From contig SVFE01000009.1 of assembly GCA_015057055.1 (NCBI GenBank), positions 1 through 56,008 on the forward strand: a stretch of DNA of 56,008 nt. The letters run 5' to 3'. Made by a program: the position numbers and the translations under genes. Shown here piece by piece: positions 35,937-44,316 of this stretch; the stretch's first letter is position 1; each line of letters begins with the position of its first letter. The notes under the pieces were generated by a model. That model saw nothing but the letters and a program-made list of their open reading frames with translations, was not told the origin of the DNA and did no database searches. Origin of the DNA: Lachnospiraceae bacterium (GTDB lineage Bacteria > Bacillota > Clostridia > Lachnospirales > Lachnospiraceae).

Positions 35937-37169
35937 ATGAGTAATTATGATATTTTTCAGTGGTTTGATTCTCCGATTTCACTTTTTTTCAGTGATTTCG
36001 GTTCTGTGATTTTCGAGACGACAGTACTCATTTTGTTGGCATTGGGGCTCAGACGTCTTTTGAAAAATTATTCCAAGAAATATGTCTATTATGCGTGGAT
36101 GCTTGTGGCACTTAGGGGAGCGTTTCCGGTGGAATTTAGAACCTCCTCCGGTATCATAGTCAAAACAAAGGAACAACTTTTGGAGGAAGCCGTGAATCCG
36201 CAAGTTCCGGTAATGGTTAGGGATTGTATTGCAGGCATTTATTTGCTTGGAGTCGTTGTAACTCTTATTTTTTACATTCTGCAATTTGTCAGGGCAAAAA
36301 GGGCTGTCAAAAGAGCATTTAACGGTATCGGAAAAACTAAGGTTTGCAAGGAAATCGAAACACCCTTTGTCATGGGGTTGATTTGGCCCAAAATATATTT
36401 GCCCGAAATATCGGATGAGGATACCCTTCGATGTGTGATTGCACATGAAAAGAATCACATTGAGCACGGGGATCATATTATTCGTTTTATTTCGGTTATT
36501 GCTCTGTGCGTGCATTGGTGGAATCCGCTTATGTGGTATGCCATGAAAAAATTAAATGAAGATTTGGAAATGTACAGCGACGAAATATCAATCGAAAAAA
36601 CGGAAACAAAAGATCGGCAGATGTATGCCAATGTTTTATTGGAGTTTGCAAAAAAACAGAACGGTTTTCAGGAACAGCTTTCCTTTGGAGAGTCTGTTAC
36701 AGAACATCGTGTAAAACATATTTTTGAAGAAAAGAAACATAGCTTTGCGGTGGGTTTGGCCGTTGCAGTTTTGCTTTTTGGCCTCACTGCAGTGATGTTT
36801 GCGGAGGAGAAGAATTATCTTGAGACAGTTACTTTTTCGGAAGCGGAAATTGCAGAATTGGAAGATGCGTGCAGACAGGATTATCTGGAGCGCTACGGAG
36901 ATTTAGTAACATACGACGGACAATGGAATTTAGAGCACATCTGTGCAGATGAGGATAGTCCCGGCTTTTGCTATGCGCATTTTACTTATGAGTATATTGC
37001 GTCGGAGTATTATTTTGAATATGAGACCTGGGAGAGAGAATTAGTAAAAAGGGAGATTGCATACAGCGTGCTTGTTATGCCGGAAGCGGGAGAGGAACAG
37101 CGGCGTATTGTATATGTGATTGGCGGACGCTGTCCGGAGTCGGTAGAGACCTATCGACGCCCCTTGTAA
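35937..37169 (+). CDS. BlaR1-like M56 membrane metallopeptidase without penicillin sensor
   Basis: 410 residues. Three N-terminal membrane helices (FETTVLILLALGLRRLL, YYAWMLVALRGAFPV, DCIAGIYLLGVVVTLIFYILQF) precede the cytosolic M56 zinc protease domain with HEKNH at 170-174 and NPLMWYAMKKLNEDLEMYSDE. A fourth helix (FAVGLAVAVLLFGLTAVMF, about 272-290) leads to an outer part of about 120 residues that is acidic and aromatic. The class D beta-lactamase-like sensor of BlaR1 and MecR1 (about 260 residues with SxxK) is absent, so the signal is something other than covalent beta-lactam binding, or is sensed differently. It precedes a BlaI-like repressor gene, its expected target. Confidence 0.88.
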   Translation: MSNYDIFQWFDSPISLFFSDFGSVIFETTVLILLALGLRRLLKNYSKKYVYYAWMLVALRGAFPVEFRTSSGIIVKTKEQLLEEAVNPQVPVMVRDCIAGIYLLGVVVTLIFYILQFVRAKRAVKRAFNGIGKTKVCKEIETPFVMGLIWPKIYLPEISDEDTLRCVIAHEKNHIEHGDHIIRFISVIALCVHWWNPLMWYAMKKLNEDLEMYSDEISIEKTETKDRQMYANVLLEFAKKQNGFQEQLSFGESVTEHRVKHIFEEKKHSFAVGLAVAVLLFGLTAVMFAEEKNYLETVTFSEAEIAELEDACRQDYLERYGDLVTYDGQWNLEHICADEDSPGFCYAHFTYEYIASEYYFEYETWERELVKREIAYSVLVMPEAGEEQRRIVYVIGGRCPESVETYRRPL

Positions 37170-37208
37170 ACCGGCAGTGCGTTTTGAATACGAAGGGAGT
37201 TAGACATT

Positions 37209-37613
37209 ATGAAGAAAATTGCAGAAAGCGAATACCACTTTTTACGAATTTTGTGGGAATGTGAACCGATATCCAGCACGGAACTGGTACGAATCTGCAA
37301 CCAGCGTTTGGGGTGGAAAAAATCTACCACCTATACGGTGATTAAAAATCTGAGCAACAAAGAGATTATAAAGAACGAAAACACCATTGTATCGTCGCTG
37401 GTTTCGAAGGAGAAGGTAGATCGTCAGGAAAGTGATGCCCTGGTGGAGCGAATGTTTCAGGGAAATATTCCTTCGTTTTTCTCCGCTTTTTTCAAGGACC
37501 GTGTTTTGTCGCGGGAAGACATTGAGAGAATACAACGCATTATTGATGAGGCCGGCGAGCGAGAAAAGAAAGAAGAGAAAACGAAGGAGAAGGAACAGGA
37601 GAAAAAGAAATAA
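37209..37613 (+). CDS. BlaI/MecI/CopY-family repressor
   Basis: 134 residues. The N-terminal winged helix (ESEYHFLRILWECEPISSTELVRICNQRLGWKKSTTYTVIKNLSNKEII) matches BlaI, followed by VSKEKVDRQESDALVERMFQGNIPSFFSAFF, the dimer and protease-cut region. The C terminus is a lysine/glutamate run longer than usual. It is the second gene after the M56 protease and should bind the two GTCTA-N6-TAGAC sites in front of the operon, being released when the protease cuts it. Confidence 0.93.
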   Translation: MKKIAESEYHFLRILWECEPISSTELVRICNQRLGWKKSTTYTVIKNLSNKEIIKNENTIVSSLVSKEKVDRQESDALVERMFQGNIPSFFSAFFKDRVLSREDIERIQRIIDEAGEREKKEEKTKEKEQEKKK

Positions 37614-37654
37614 AAATTCGCAAAATTATTTTTCTTTATTATTTTCGTGGGCTG

Positions 37655-37663
37655 TGGTATGAT
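37655..37663 (+). promoter_or_regulatory. Extended -10 promoter ahead of glnS
   Basis: TGGTATGAT, an extended -10, lies about 42 bp before the start codon. The gap from 37614 is too short for a T-box, and none is seen. Confidence 0.4.
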
Positions 37664-37704
37664 TATAAGGTTAAAAGTACAAAGAAAGTTGGGACAATGG
37701 AACC

Positions 37705-39414
37705 ATGGAAAACGAAAAGGATTTAGTTGTAAAAGAAGAGAATGGGGAGAAAGAGGAAAAAGTATCCCGCAATTTTATTGAACAGATTATTGATAAGGAT
37801 TTGGCGGAAGGCGTGTACGATACCGTACATACCAGATTTCCGCCGGAACCGAACGGATATTTACATATCGGACATGCCAAGAGTATTTTGCTGAATTACG
37901 GGCTTGCCAAGAAATACGGCGGCAAGTTTAATATGCGTTTCGATGATACGAATCCTACCAAAGAAAAAACGGAATTCGTGGATGCGATCAAGCGGGATAT
38001 TGAATGGCTTGGCGCAGACTGGGAAGACCGGTTGTTTTTTGCGTCTGATTATTTCGGACAGATGTACGAAGGCGCAGTAAAGTTGATTAAAAAAGGAAAG
38101 GCTTATGTTTCCGATTTGTCGGCAGAGGAAATCCGTGAGTACCGCGGAACTTTGACGGAGCCCGGAAAGGAAGATCCCTACTCCGGACGAAGCATTGAAG
38201 AGAACTTAAAGCTTTTTGAAGAGATGAAAGCCGGAAAGTATGCAGACGGAGAAAAAGTACTCCGCGCTAGAATTGATATGGCGTCTCCCAACATGAACAT
38301 GCGTGACCCGGTGATTTACCGTGTGGCTCACATGCACCATCACAATACGGGAGATACCTGGTGCATTTATCCCATGTACGATTTTGCGCACCCCATCGAG
38401 GATGCCATTGAAGGAATTACCCATTCCATCTGTACCTTGGAATTTGAAGACCACCGTCCGTTGTATGACTGGGTGGTTCGGGAATTGGAATACGAAAACC
38501 CGCCCAAGCAGATTGAATTTGCAAAAATGTATTTGACCAATGTGGTAACCGGAAAGCGTTATATTAAGAAACTGGTGGAAGACGGCGTGGTAGACGGCTG
38601 GGATGACCCCAGACTGGTATCCATTGCAGCACTTCGCCGCCGCGGATTTACGCCCGGTTCCATTCAAAAGTTTGTGGAGCTTTGCGGGGTAAGTAAGGCA
38701 AATGCTTCCGCGGATTATGCGATGTTGGAATACTGTATCCGGGAAGATTTGAAATTGTCCCGTCCCCGAATGATGGCGGCACTGGACCCTATTAAGTTGG
38801 TGATTGATAATTATCCGGAAGGGGAAACCGAGTATCTGGATATTCCTTACAACTTGGAAAATGAAGCCTTGGGCAGCAGAAAAGTACCGTTCTGCAAGGA
38901 ACTTTACATTGACCGTGATGATTTCATGGAAGAGCCGCCCAAGAAATATTTCCGTTTGTACCCCGGCAATGAAGTGCGCCTTATGAGTGCGTATTTCGTA
39001 ACCTGTACCGGATTCGAAAAGGATGAAAACGGCAAAGTAACGGTAGTTCACTGTACTTACGATCCGGAAACCAAACAGGGAAGCGGATTTAATGCCAGAA
39101 AAGTAAAAGGAACCATTCACTGGGTACCGGCACCCTATGCGGTGAAAGCAACGGTCAGACTGTACGAGAACCTGATTGATGAGGAAAAGGGTGTTTACAA
39201 TGAGGAAGACGGAAGCATCAATTTGAATCCGAATTCCCTTACCGTATTGGAGAATTGTTATTTAGAGCCGGAGCTTGCCAATGCAAAAGCCTATGAAAGT
39301 TTCCAGTTTGTACGTCAGGGATTCTTTACCGTGGATTATAAGGATTCCAAGGAAGGTGCTCCGGTATTCAACCGGATTGTCGGCTTGAAGAGTTCTTTCG
39401 TTTTACCTAAGTAG
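37705..39414 (+). CDS. glnS: Glutaminyl-tRNA synthetase
   Basis: 569 residues of a class I GlnRS: HIGH at 54-57 in [14 protein letters not shown], then the acceptor-binding domain, EGWDDPR-type block ([21 protein letters not shown]) and two beta-barrel anticodon domains ending [14 protein letters not shown]. It charges tRNA-Gln directly. The segment that holds the second ATP-binding motif, usually VMSKRKL, reads VVTGKRYI, so the Met-Ser pair is lost while Lys-Arg stays. The first 20 residues are a charged extension. The ribosome site is weak. A gene for a DUF2225 protein follows after 9 bp. Confidence 0.93.
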   Translation: MENEKDLVVKEENGEKEEKVSRNFIEQIIDKDLAEGVYDTVHTRFPPEPNGYLHIGHAKSILLNYGLAKKYGGKFNMRFDDTNPTKEKTEFVDAIKRDIEWLGADWEDRLFFASDYFGQMYEGAVKLIKKGKAYVSDLSAEEIREYRGTLTEPGKEDPYSGRSIEENLKLFEEMKAGKYADGEKVLRARIDMASPNMNMRDPVIYRVAHMHHHNTGDTWCIYPMYDFAHPIEDAIEGITHSICTLEFEDHRPLYDWVVRELEYENPPKQIEFAKMYLTNVVTGKRYIKKLVEDGVVDGWDDPRLVSIAALRRRGFTPGSIQKFVELCGVSKANASADYAMLEYCIREDLKLSRPRMMAALDPIKLVIDNYPEGETEYLDIPYNLENEALGSRKVPFCKELYIDRDDFMEEPPKKYFRLYPGNEVRLMSAYFVTCTGFEKDENGKVTVVHCTYDPETKQGSGFNARKVKGTIHWVPAPYAVKATVRLYENLIDEEKGVYNEEDGSINLNPNSLTVLENCYLEPELANAKAYESFQFVRQGFFTVDYKDSKEGAPVFNRIVGLKSSFVLPK

Positions 39415-39423
39415 GAGGGGACC

Positions 39424-40272
39424 ATGTCGCTGTTTGATGGGTTAGAAATATTTGGACTGTCGGGAATCAAAGGTGAAAATCTTTTTGAAGACCCGGTGGA
39501 AAAGAGAAAGAAAGAAAAAACTGTACAGGAAGTAAAGCAGATTCATGAAGAGGATTTGCTTTTCGAGAAAAATTTTGAGTGCCCTGTGTGTGACAAAAAG
39601 TTTAAACAATGGGTGGTTCGCGGAAATAAAGCGCGTCTGGTGGGAAGCGATAAGGATTTGCGTCCGCATCATGAACACATTGATTCCACCAAGTATGATG
39701 TGGTGTTTTGTAATCGGTGCGGTTATGCGGCGCTTATGCGTTATTACGGTCCTCTGGCAAAGCCCCACAGAGACTTACTCAAGGAAAATATATATTCCAA
39801 GTTCAAACCCATGGCAGAGCCCGGGATGAAATTGTCCTATGAGGATGCTTTGATTCGTTACAAAATGGCCCTTTACAATGCTATGTGCCGTCAGGCAAAG
39901 AGCAGCGAAAAGGCGTATATTTGCTTAAAGACCGGTTGGATTTACCGTGGTATGCAGGAGCAGCTCGGCGAGGATGTGCCGGCGGATGCACCTGAGCGAA
40001 AAGAACTTTTGGAAAAAGAAGAGGAATCTTTAAAAAATGCACTGGAAGGTCTGCTGATTGCCCGGGAGACGGAGACACCGCCCATTGCCGGGATGAATCT
40101 GACGACGCTGGATTATTTGCTGGCGGTTTTATGTGTTCGGTTTGGCCGGCTGGAGGATGCAATGAAGTTGCTTCAGGAACTGATTCGTTCCACCTCAGCC
40201 AGCAATGCCCAGAAGGAAAAGGCGCGGGATTTGGTATTGGAAATCCGGCAGAAGATGAAAGAAAAGGAGTAG
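39424..40272 (+). CDS. DUF2225 (zinc-ribbon) protein
   Basis: 282 residues. After a short lead, the family signature appears: FECPVCDKKFKQWVVRGNKARLVGSDKDLRPHHEHIDSTKYDVVFCNRCGYAAL, with two CxxC pairs likely binding zinc. The rest is helical with TPR-like character (YKMALYNAMCRQAKSSEKAYICLKTGWIYRGM ... RLEDAMKLLQELIRS). The function of the family is unknown. It starts 9 bp after glnS, with GGAGGGGACC upstream, so is cotranscribed with it. Confidence 0.88.
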   Translation: MSLFDGLEIFGLSGIKGENLFEDPVEKRKKEKTVQEVKQIHEEDLLFEKNFECPVCDKKFKQWVVRGNKARLVGSDKDLRPHHEHIDSTKYDVVFCNRCGYAALMRYYGPLAKPHRDLLKENIYSKFKPMAEPGMKLSYEDALIRYKMALYNAMCRQAKSSEKAYICLKTGWIYRGMQEQLGEDVPADAPERKELLEKEEESLKNALEGLLIARETETPPIAGMNLTTLDYLLAVLCVRFGRLEDAMKLLQELIRSTSASNAQKEKARDLVLEIRQKMKEKE

Positions 40273-40297
40273 CTGAGCTACTCCTTTTATATTTTTT
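40262..40297. terminator. Terminator of glnS-DUF2225, probably shared with the YtxH-like gene
   Basis: AAAAGGAGTAGC/GCTACTCCTTTT, a perfect 12-bp stem with a TGA loop. The left arm includes the last codons and the TAG stop of the DUF2225 gene. T-rich sequence follows on both sides. Confidence 0.85.
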
Positions 40298-40344
40298 CTA
40301 TTGCTTTTTTTATTACAATATTTAAATTTAACATTGTTTAATGT

Positions 40345-40845
40345 TTATTCTTCATCATCATCGAAGAATTCTTCGGTATCCGCATCCTGGGCTGCTTCTT
40401 CAACAGCTTCTTTTACTTCTTCGGCTTTGCCGGCTGCTTTATCAGAAACTTCCTCAGCCTTGTCAGCAACTTCTTTTGCTGCGTCAGCTACGGTTTCTTT
40501 TGCCTGCTCAACTAATTCGCCGTTTTCGTCCAATACGTCAAACCCTTCGTCTTCAATTTCGGAAGATTCGTCGAAGGAGGACTGGATTTTCTGGCTTACT
40601 TTATTGAAAGCATCTTTTGCCTTGCTCCAGGTATCGCTGGCCAAAGCCTTGGCGCTGTCCAAAGAAACGTAATTGCGATTCTTGGTTTCTTCCTCTTCGC
40701 TCACGCCTTCAAAATTATCTAAATCGTCGAATTCATCAAATTCTTCATTCTGTTTATCTTTGTTCTGTAAGTAATGATATACCCCTGCGGCAGTTGCACC
40801 GGCAACCAGACCGAACAGTAAAATCTTTCCTGTTTTCTTTGCCAT
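40345..40845 (-). CDS. YtxH-like acidic membrane-anchored protein
   Basis: 166 residues. A short basic N terminus and one membrane helix (ILLFGLVAGATAAGVYHYLQ) are followed by a very acidic stretch (EEFDEFDDLDNFEGVSEEEE), an amphipathic region and an Ala/Glu/Lys helix with an 11-residue-like periodicity (AKETVADAAKEVADKAEEVSDKA). This resembles YtxH/LEA-like general stress proteins of Firmicutes. The tail is again acidic (EEFFDDDEE). A clear AAAGGAG site precedes the ATG. The biochemical role is unknown. Confidence 0.75.
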   Translation of the reverse strand: MAKKTGKILLFGLVAGATAAGVYHYLQNKDKQNEEFDEFDDLDNFEGVSEEEETKNRNYVSLDSAKALASDTWSKAKDAFNKVSQKIQSSFDESSEIEDEGFDVLDENGELVEQAKETVADAAKEVADKAEEVSDKAAGKAEEVKEAVEEAAQDADTEEFFDDDEE

Positions 40846-40996
40846 ATCAATAGCTCCTTTCCAATTACATTCCGTAGCGAATTGCCTTTATCCATTGTAA
40901 TATAAAATGAGCAAAAAGAAAAGGTAGAAGTTGCGAAAAATCAAAAAATATGATATTTTTTTTTCGACCGATAGGGTTGACGGAGGCGCGGATTGC

Positions 40997-41599
40997 ATGA
41001 ACGAAAAGTTTTATAATCTGACAAATGAAAAACAGGATTGTATGATAAATGGTGCCATGGAAGTATTTGCAATCAACGGATTCAAAAGAGCCAGCACGGA
41101 TGAAATGGTGCGGGTATCCGGGGTGAGCAAAGGGCTTTGGTTTCACTATTTCGACAATAAATTAGGCTTGTATTCCTTCGTGGTGTCTTACGGGGTAAAG
41201 TATGCCCTTTTGGAGCTGTCCCTGAATGTAGAAAAAGAGGAACAGGATTTTTTCAAGGTGCGCCGCGGCATCGAACGGGCAAAGGTAGCGATGATGGAGA
41301 AATATCCGTATTTGCCGCTGCTTCTGATTTCCCTTCTTCGGGAGACGGATGAAGATGCTCTTATGGCGGTATCGGATATCCGGGACAAATATGCAGACAC
41401 GGTTTCGGAGATGCAGATACAGACCAACCGGGAATTCCTGCGCAGAAAAGAGGAGGCCGGGAAACTTATGGACATTATTACGTTTGCCCTGGACGGCCTG
41501 CTGGAAGCGCATTACCGCAAGCCCGTATTTCGGAAAGAGCGTTTCTTAGAGGAGGCGGACGGCTATCTGGATTATATGAAAAGTCTGTCATATCGCTAG
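40997..41599 (+). CDS. TetR/AcrR-family regulator
   Basis: 200 residues from the ATG at 40997, with GGAGG upstream; the frame extends back to 40931 without a ribosome site. The N-terminal helix-turn-helix is typical (KQDCMINGAMEVFAINGFKRASTDEMVRVSGVSKGLWFHYFDNKLGLYSFVVSYG). The rest is the helical ligand and dimer domain, with no recognised ligand motif. No operator was identified. It is divergent from the YtxH-like gene, which may be its target. Confidence 0.9.
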   Translation: MNEKFYNLTNEKQDCMINGAMEVFAINGFKRASTDEMVRVSGVSKGLWFHYFDNKLGLYSFVVSYGVKYALLELSLNVEKEEQDFFKVRRGIERAKVAMMEKYPYLPLLLISLLRETDEDALMAVSDIRDKYADTVSEMQIQTNREFLRRKEEAGKLMDIITFALDGLLEAHYRKPVFRKERFLEEADGYLDYMKSLSYR

Positions 41600-41641
41600 A
41601 AAATGAGGGGTTCTGCCGGCAAATATAGTAAAATTCTTATA

Positions 41642-41670
41642 TTGCGTCGGGTGGGCAAATGTGCTAAAAT
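41642..41670 (+). promoter_or_regulatory. Promoter of the hom operon
   Basis: TTGCGT and TAAAAT with a 17-bp spacer; leader about 85 nt with no recognised riboswitch. Confidence 0.6.
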
Positions 41671-41760
41671 CTTGTAGTCGCTGGTATTTGACGCATTTTC
41701 ATATCGGCGGATAAGAGACAACAAAAGAAAATAGAAATGAAAATAAAGTGAGGAAAAGTT

Positions 41761-42972
41761 ATGGTTCAGGTAGCAGTTTTGGGATACGGCACGGTAGGTA
41801 GCGGTGTTGTGGAAGTAATTGAAAAGAATCAGCAGGAAATCAGCAAACGTGCAGGTTCCGAAATCAATGTTAAATATGTTTTGGATTTGCGTGATTTTCC
41901 GGGAGACCCTATTCAGGAAAAGGTTGTGCACGATGCAGACATTATTTTAAATGATGCTTCCGTGGATGTGATTTGCGAGACCATGGGCGGGATTGAACCG
42001 GCATATACCTTTACCAAAAAGGCGCTTATGAGCGGCAAGAGTGTATGTACCTCCAATAAGGAATTGGTGGCAGCCCACGGACCGGAACTCATCCGTATTG
42101 CAAAAGAGAATAACTGTAACTATTTGTTTGAAGCCAGCGTTGGCGGCGGAATCCCCATTATTCGTCCGCTTAACAATGCCCTTACGGCAGAACGCATTGA
42201 CTGCGTTATGGGTATTTTGAACGGAACAACCAACTATATTCTCACCAAGATGGAAAGAGAAGGGGCTGACTTTGATGAAGTATTGAAGGAGGCGCAGGCC
42301 CTCGGATATGCAGAAAGAAATCCGGAGGCAGATGTGGAAGGCTACGATGCATGTCGTAAGATTGCCATCCTTTCTTCCCTGGTATACGGCGAAAATGTGA
42401 AATATGAATCCATTTATACCGAGGGTATTACCAAGATTACCCCGGCGGATTTCGCATACGCAAAACAGATGAACAAGACCATCAAACTGATTGGTATCAG
42501 TTGCAACAATGAAGACGGCAAGTTTGCCATGGTAGCACCCCGCATGATTGGAACGGAAAGTCCTTTGAACTGCGTGCAGGATGTATTTAACGGAATTTTG
42601 GTGCATAGTAATATGCTTGGAGATTCCATGTATTACGGCCGGGGCGCAGGGAAGCTTCCTACCGCCAGTGCGGTTGTGGGCGATGTGGTAGACTGCGTGA
42701 GAAATCTCGGCAAACACATCGGTTGCATCTGGGATGCAAAGGATGCGGTGCTTTCTGATATCGGAGCATTTAAGCAGCAGTATTTCGTGCGCGCAGAAGG
42801 AGATGCTGCGGCTCGCAAGGCGGAAGTAGAAGGCGCATTCGGAGAAGTCAGCGTGGTTGAATGTCCCGCTGTGTCCGGTGAATTTGCTTTTGTAACCGGT
42901 AAAATGAGCGAAGATGCATACAAAGCGGCAGCGGCTAAGGTTTCCGGAATCCGCAGCATGATTCGTATGTAA
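41761..42972 (+). CDS. hom: Homoserine dehydrogenase
   Basis: 403 residues. NAD(P)-binding GYGTVGSG at 8-15, the TSNKELVAAHG block, the catalytic Lys region (GILNGTTNYIL ... GYAERNPEADVEGYDACRKIAIL) and a C-terminal ACT domain (about 325-403) are seen. It reduces aspartate semialdehyde to homoserine, the branch point to threonine and methionine; the ACT domain usually confers threonine inhibition. It is followed at 16 bp by an apgM-like gene and then aspartate kinase, a short threonine-pathway cluster. Confidence 0.96.
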   Translation: MVQVAVLGYGTVGSGVVEVIEKNQQEISKRAGSEINVKYVLDLRDFPGDPIQEKVVHDADIILNDASVDVICETMGGIEPAYTFTKKALMSGKSVCTSNKELVAAHGPELIRIAKENNCNYLFEASVGGGIPIIRPLNNALTAERIDCVMGILNGTTNYILTKMEREGADFDEVLKEAQALGYAERNPEADVEGYDACRKIAILSSLVYGENVKYESIYTEGITKITPADFAYAKQMNKTIKLIGISCNNEDGKFAMVAPRMIGTESPLNCVQDVFNGILVHSNMLGDSMYYGRGAGKLPTASAVVGDVVDCVRNLGKHIGCIWDAKDAVLSDIGAFKQQYFVRAEGDAAARKAEVEGAFGEVSVVECPAVSGEFAFVTGKMSEDAYKAAAAKVSGIRSMIRM

Positions 42973-42988
42973 GAAGGGATACATGTTT

Positions 42989-44188
42989 ATGAAATATGTG
43001 ATTGTACTTGGCGACGGAATGGCAGATGAACCCATAGCTTCTCTAAGCGGAAAGACACCATTGGAATTTGCCGATACGCCTCAAATGGATGAACTTAGCA
43101 AAAAGTCGGAAATCGGAATGGTACATACGATTCCGGAGGGAATGAAGCCGGGAAGTGATACGGCCAATCTTTCCGTGCTTGGCTATGACCCGAAGATTTA
43201 TTATTCCGGACGTTCTCCCTTGGAAGCATTGTCTATCGGCGTGCCCATGAAGGATGAGGATATTGCCATTCGCTGCAATATCGTGACCATCAGCGATGAT
43301 GCGGTGCCTTTTGAAGAAAAGACCATTATCGACCACAGTTCCGGTGAAATCGAAACCGAGGAATGTGCTATTTTGCTGGAAGCGGTAAAGAAGGAATTAC
43401 AGGATGAAATCTATCAGTTTTATGTGGGTACCAGCTACCGGCATTGTCTGATTTGGAATAAGGGAAAGGTGCTGGACCTTAGCCAGCCTCACGATGTGCT
43501 GGGACAAAAAATCGGTGCCTATCTTCCCCAGGATGAGAAATTAAATGCCATGATGCGCAGAAGCTATGAGATTTTGAAGGATCATCCGGTCAATATCGAA
43601 AGAAAGAAAAAGGGACTGAATCCCGCCAACTGTTGTTGGTTCTGGGGAGCCGGCACCAAACCGAAGGTAACCAGCTTTGAAGAAAAGACCGGCAAGAAAG
43701 CCATGATGATTTCGGCCGTGGATTTGTTAAAGGGTATCGCTGTAGGAGCCAAGATGGGCGTTTCCATCGTACCGGGAGCCAACGGCGGACTGGATACCAA
43801 TTATGAAGGAAAAACCGAGGCTGCATTGAAGGCACTTTTGCAGGACGGTTATGATTTTGCTTACATCCATGTGGAGGCCCCGGATGAAATGGGACACCAG
43901 GGAAGCGTGGAGAAGAAAGTAAAAGCCATTGAAAACCTGGACGGACGGGTAATCGCCCCGCTTTTGGAAGGATTAAAGAAGTCCGGCGAGGATTACAGGG
44001 TGCTTGTTTTACCGGATCACCCCACCCCGATACGACTTCGGACCCATACTTCCGACAGTGTGCCGTATATGCTTTATGACAGCACGGCAGAGAAAGAAAA
44101 TGCACTTTCCTATTGCGAAAAGGATGCTGCCAAGGCAGGCATTTTGGTAGGCAAAGGACATGAACTGATTGAGAAGTTGTTTGCATAA
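42989..44188 (+). CDS. ApgM-type phosphoglycerate mutase family; possible homoserine kinase analogue
   Basis: 399 residues from the ATG at 42989; an ATG at 42983 is also possible. The protein belongs to the archaeal-type cofactor-independent phosphoglycerate mutase family of the alkaline phosphatase superfamily: VIVLGDGMADEP, PGSDTANLSVLGYDP with the Ser nucleophile region, and metal residues in EAPDEMGHQGSVEKKVKAIENLD and VLPDHPTPIRLRTHT. Bacterial members of this group next to threonine genes have been predicted to be non-orthologous homoserine kinases. Here the gene lies between hom and aspartate kinase and no thrB is in the window, which supports that reading. Phosphoglycerate mutase activity cannot be ruled out from sequence. 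Confidence 0.85.
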   Translation: MKYVIVLGDGMADEPIASLSGKTPLEFADTPQMDELSKKSEIGMVHTIPEGMKPGSDTANLSVLGYDPKIYYSGRSPLEALSIGVPMKDEDIAIRCNIVTISDDAVPFEEKTIIDHSSGEIETEECAILLEAVKKELQDEIYQFYVGTSYRHCLIWNKGKVLDLSQPHDVLGQKIGAYLPQDEKLNAMMRRSYEILKDHPVNIERKKKGLNPANCCWFWGAGTKPKVTSFEEKTGKKAMMISAVDLLKGIAVGAKMGVSIVPGANGGLDTNYEGKTEAALKALLQDGYDFAYIHVEAPDEMGHQGSVEKKVKAIENLDGRVIAPLLEGLKKSGEDYRVLVLPDHPTPIRLRTHTSDSVPYMLYDSTAEKENALSYCEKDAAKAGILVGKGHELIEKLFA

Positions 44189-44316
44189 AGGGAATGCGAG
44201 GAACCGGCGTTGCAGGCTTACAAAAAATGTGTAAGCGTTTGGGCCTTGCATTTACAAAATTATGATTTGCGAAAAGAAGGGCGCTGCTCCTATAAATGCA
44301 GCATGGAGGAGAGAAT
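44189..44316 (+). promoter_or_regulatory. Structured leader of the aspartate kinase gene
   Basis: 128 bp between genes. GCTTACA/TGTAAGC (44216-44222, 44230-44236) forms a 7-bp hairpin. GCTGC/GCAGC (44283-44287, 44298-44302) forms another, and CTCC at 44287-44290 can pair with the GGAG of the ribosome site at 44305-44308. It does not resemble the lysine riboswitch and no T-run is present. Confidence 0.35.

Noticed and set aside
37614-37704. T-box leader in front of glnS
   Set aside because: Only 91 bp are available and neither the T-box sequence nor an antiterminator hairpin is seen.
44189-44316. Lysine riboswitch in front of aspartate kinase
   Set aside because: The segment is too short and does not show the conserved core or a terminator stem.
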